From contig JAFVVB010000169.1 in the NCBI GenBank assembly GCA_017502425.1, positions 1-5,984 of the forward strand: 5,984 nt of DNA. Reading direction: 5' to 3'. This document shows positions 5,817-5,984 of the stretch, one piece after another. The position numbers were made by a program, and so were the translations under genes. The stretch is from Ruminococcus sp. Its GTDB lineage: Bacteria; Bacillota; Clostridia; Oscillospirales; Acutalibacteraceae. The number at the start of each line of letters is the position of its first letter. Position 1 is the stretch's first letter. The notes beneath the pieces were generated by a model. That model searched no databases. It was not told where the DNA came from and worked only from the letters and a program-made list of their open reading frames with translations.

Positions 5817-5827
5817 CTTAATGCCAT
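5798..5827 (-). promoter_or_regulatory. Tentative promoter of the dnaD-dnaC operon
   Basis: On the minus strand, TAAAAT (5803-5798) could be the -10 box with ATGGCA (5827-5822, 4 of 6 to TTGACA) as -35 box at an 18-bp spacing. The match is modest, and the second tandem copy offers another TAAAAT 10 bp upstream. A promoter is needed in this gap because the upstream gene is divergent, but its exact position is uncertain. Confidence 0.35.
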
Positions 5828-5864
5828 AGTTTTTATAAAATAAATAATATATAACATACTTTGC

Positions 5865-5893
5865 TTGACTAAGCTGAATCAAGATACTATAAT
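5865..5893 (+). promoter_or_regulatory. Near-consensus sigma-A promoter of the TSCPD-domain gene
   Basis: The -35 box TTGACT (5865-5870), a 17-bp spacer and a perfect -10 box TATAAT (5888-5893) are present. About 30 bases upstream of the -35 box are almost entirely A/T (5828-5858), which could act as an UP element. Transcription would start near 5900, leaving a leader of about 20 bases with ribosome binding site CGGAGGA (5908-5914). Confidence 0.85.
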
Positions 5894-5920
5894 TTTAGAA
5901 AACTTTACGGAGGATTTATT

Positions 5921-5984
5921 ATGAAATATACATATATACCACGTGGTGTCTGCTCACGCATGATTGAGGTTGAGTTAGAAGACG
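5921..5984 (+). CDS. TSCPD-domain small protein (TIGR03905-like), N-terminal part only
   Basis: Only the first 21 codons are in the window; they read MKYTYIPRGVCSRMIEVELE and one more Asp. The pattern M-x-Y-x-Y-x-x-x-G-V-C-S-R-x-I-x-x-E is the start of the short (about 80-residue) TSCPD-domain proteins common in Clostridia. These are related to the C-terminal domain of B12-dependent ribonucleotide reductase, and their role is not established. The named Thr-Ser-Cys-Pro-Asp motif would be beyond the right edge. The ATG at 5921 has CGGAGGA 6 to 7 bases upstream and a strong promoter at 5865-5893. The gene is divergent from the dnaD-dnaC operon. Recognition rests on a short stretch, so family assignment is probable rather than certain. 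Confidence 0.75.
   Translation, partial: MKYTYIPRGVCSRMIEVELED

Overview
The window looks like chromosomal DNA of an anaerobic, low-GC Gram-positive bacterium, most likely a gut-type member of Clostridia. The evidence is a ferredoxin-dependent 2-oxoacid oxidoreductase subunit, a DnaD-domain protein next to a zinc-cluster helicase loader (a Firmicutes primosome pair), a TSCPD-domain small protein typical of Clostridia, AT-rich intergenic DNA, strong purine-rich ribosome binding sites, and TTGACA/TATAAT-type promoters with 17-bp spacers. No mobile element, CRISPR array, rRNA or tRNA is visible. The assignment to a class is inference.

Left block (1-3733), aromatic/organic acid metabolism. On the minus strand an AMP-forming acyl/aryl-CoA ligase (304-1941) is followed after 20 bp by the start of iorA (1-283, cut by the window edge), the alpha subunit of indolepyruvate:ferredoxin oxidoreductase. 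Divergently, on the plus strand, lies a sodium:solute symporter (2123-3733). The 181-bp space between them holds two face-to-face sigma-A promoters. The two promoters carry the same 22-base element (18 of 22 identical) at the same offset from the -35 box, and a perfect 16-bp palindrome built from the same half-site lies in the symporter leader. This suggests one regulator controls all three genes. The likely logic is uptake of an aryl (or related) acid, activation to its CoA thioester, and interconversion of that thioester with the 2-oxoacid by IorAB. This resembles the arylacetate salvage route to aromatic amino acids known from methanogens and rumen anaerobes. The direction and substrate are not proven by sequence.

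Middle (3734-3770). A strong hairpin with a 16-bp stem and T-rich flanks on both strands fills the gap between two convergent stop codons and can terminate both transcription units.

Right block (3769-5748), replication initiation. A minus-strand two-gene operon encodes a DnaD-domain protein (first gene) and a DnaC/DnaI-type AAA+ helicase loader (second gene, 12 bp downstream, with its ribosome binding site overlapping the dnaD stop codon). The dnaD start is best placed at the ATG at 5748 rather than a TTG 15 bases upstream.

Right edge (5749-5984). A divergent intergenic region contains a perfect tandem 10-bp repeat upstream of dnaD and a near-consensus promoter (TTGACT, 17 bp, TATAAT) driving a TSCPD-domain gene whose first 21 codons are in the window. 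No gene-free stretch exceeds 300 bases.
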